Source: Microbacterium pullorum (GTDB taxonomy: Bacteria; Actinomycetota; Actinomycetes; Actinomycetales; Microbacteriaceae). Taken from it: DNA of 64,000 nt. Position numbers and translations under genes: made by a program. Location: assembly GCF_014836535.1 (NCBI RefSeq), contig NZ_JACSQP010000004.1:62001-126000 (forward strand), given 5' to 3'. How positions within the stretch are numbered: the first letter of the stretch is position 1; each line of letters opens with the position of its first letter. The notes below the pieces were generated by a model. That model was not told the origin of the DNA. It did not search any database and worked only from the letters and a program-made list of their open reading frames with translations. This document shows positions 63,101 through 64,000 of this stretch, piece by piece.

Positions 63101-64000
63101 GGCGAGCACGAGGGCCATGCCCTGGCCGCCGCCGACGCACATCGTCTCGAGGCCGTAGCGGCCACCGGTCGCGGCGAGTCCGTTGATCAGCGTCGACGTG
63201 ATGCGCGCGCCCGTCATGCCGAACGGATGCCCGACCGCGATCGCCCCGCCGTGCACGTTCAGCCGCGACTCGTCGATGCCGAGCTCGCGCGCCGAGGGGA
63301 TCACCTGCGCGGCGAACGCCTCGTTGATCTCGACCAGATCCATGTCGTCGATCCCGAGGCCCGCGCGCGCCAGCGCCTGCCGCGACGCCTCCACCGGGCC
63401 GAGCCCCATCACCTCGGGAGACAGCCCACTCACCCCGGTGGAGACGATCCGCGCCAGCGGCTGCAACCCGAGCGCCTCTACGACCCGCTCCGACACGATC
63501 ACGACCGCCGCCGCCCCGTCGTTGAGCGGGCAGCAGTTGCCCGCCGTCACGGTGCCGTCGGGGCGGAACACCGGGTCGAGCCCCGCGAGCCCTGCGGCGG
63601 TCACCCCCGGCCGCGGTCCGTCGTCGGTCTGCACCACCGTCCCGTCGTCGAGGGTCACCGGCGTGATGTCGCGCGCCCAGAATCCCGATGCGATCGCCGC
63701 CTCGGCCCGCTGCTGCGAACGCGCGGCGAAGGCATCCTGCTCCTCTCGCGTCACCCCGTGCAGCTGCGCCACGTTCTCGGCGGTCTGCCCCATCGCGATG
63801 TAGGCGTCGGGCAGCCTGCCGTCGGCCCGCGGGTCGCGCCACACCGGAGCACCCGCCTGCGCCCCCGCGGCCGTGCGCGCCGCGGCATCCGCGAACACCG
63901 GATTCACCGCATCCGGCAGGTCGGCGAACCCGTGCGCGTACTGCGAGACCGACTCCACCCCGGCTGAGACGAACACATCGCCCTCGCCCGCCTTGATCGC
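63092..64000 (-). CDS. Acetyl-CoA acyltransferase (thiolase), partial at 5' end
   Basis: 303 codons visible; the frame continues past the right edge (GEGDVF-V before SAGVESVSQYAHG), so the N-terminal catalytic Cys is outside. The visible part has DIDDMDLVEINEAFAAQ-type motif (VEINEAFA), GGAIAVGHPFGMTGAR with catalytic His, and CVGGGQG with the second Cys. Ends in a stop formed by an inverted repeat unit. Confidence 0.93.
   Translation of the reverse strand, partial: AIKAGEGDVFVSAGVESVSQYAHGFADLPDAVNPVFADAAARTAAGAQAGAPVWRDPRADGRLPDAYIAMGQTAENVAQLHGVTREEQDAFAARSQQRAEAAIASGFWARDITPVTLDDGTVVQTDDGPRPGVTAAGLAGLDPVFRPDGTVTAGNCCPLNDGAAAVVIVSERVVEALGLQPLARIVSTGVSGLSPEVMGLGPVEASRQALARAGLGIDDMDLVEINEAFAAQVIPSARELGIDESRLNVHGGAIAVGHPFGMTGARITSTLINGLAATGGRYGLETMCVGGGQGMALVLARE

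Overview
The window looks like chromosome from a high-GC, motile actinobacterium of the Microbacteriaceae type, probably Microbacterium or a close relative. The grounds are very high GC; a flagellar set without outer-membrane ring genes (no flgA/H/I) but with FliW; a dnaK-grpE-dnaJ-hspR operon behind a HAIR operator; DtxR- and Zur-type control of iron and zinc genes; and many genes that appear to lack a leader. This is inference from gene content, not a database match.

Positions 1-19.5 kb are a flagellar locus. A long leftward operon runs flgB-flgC-fliE-fliF-fliG-fliH-fliI-fliJ-[NlpC/P60-FliK fusion]-flgD-flgE-flbD-motA-motB, with motB cut by the left edge. Most of its genes overlap by 4 bp. 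Upstream lie fliD-fliS-a small FliT-position gene, the sigma-28 gene fliA, a rightward flgN-flgK-flgL-fliW operon, an ATP-grasp gene and flagellin fliC. Four near-identical sigma-28 promoters (TAAC-GC.. / N11 / GCCGATAG) serve flgB, fliD, flgN and fliC. FliA therefore seems to drive even the early basal-body genes. Two of the -35 elements are built from the stop codon of the preceding gene.

Positions 19.5-31.9 kb hold housekeeping and metal genes: a zinc ABC transporter (znuA-znuC-znuB) behind a Zur-type palindrome; zur with a permease, a TIGR03943-type partner, a propeller-like protein and a DNA glycosylase; the cysteine-free ribosomal set rpmB-rpmG-rpsN; a VOC protein; HU; a CopD-CtaG fusion; and a membrane-anchored unknown. 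Positions 32-41.4 kb hold a Pif1-like helicase, haem oxygenase with a DtxR-like box, a DUF2470 protein, a beta-lactamase-fold lipoprotein that has lost its catalytic residues, a stress-type SDR, a repeat-rich gap, a ThuA-like protein, an aminopeptidase, a DNA/RNA endonuclease, and TerC behind a yybP-ykoY-type manganese riboswitch.

Positions 41.8-49.6 kb are accessory. An HTH/nucleotidyltransferase pair looks like a toxin-antitoxin module. Next to it a type I restriction-modification system (hsdM-hsdS-hsdR) and an IS3 remnant sit between direct repeats that include the 3' end of tRNA-Gly(CCC), which is the layout of a tRNA-integrated island without its integrase.

Positions 49.7-64 kb return to core genes: dcd, a BCCT transporter, an MFS exporter, the DnaK operon, two CNNM/CorC-type membrane proteins with a structured leader, and a set for acyl or alcohol metabolism (alcohol dehydrogenase, SDR, MaoC hydratase, thiolase cut by the right edge).

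Three non-coding repeat families stand out. One is an 88-bp element with 8-bp terminal inverted repeats (four full copies plus a degraded one). One is a 24-bp minisatellite. One is a dispersed unit, GCCGAGTGAGTATTCG, arrayed at a strict 20-bp pitch in two gaps and more loosely in a third; in one gap it supplies the stop codons of both converging genes. The best candidates for new biology are the NlpC/P60-FliK fusion, the flagellin-linked ATP-grasp enzyme, the HTH/nucleotidyltransferase pair and the two intergenic repeat families.
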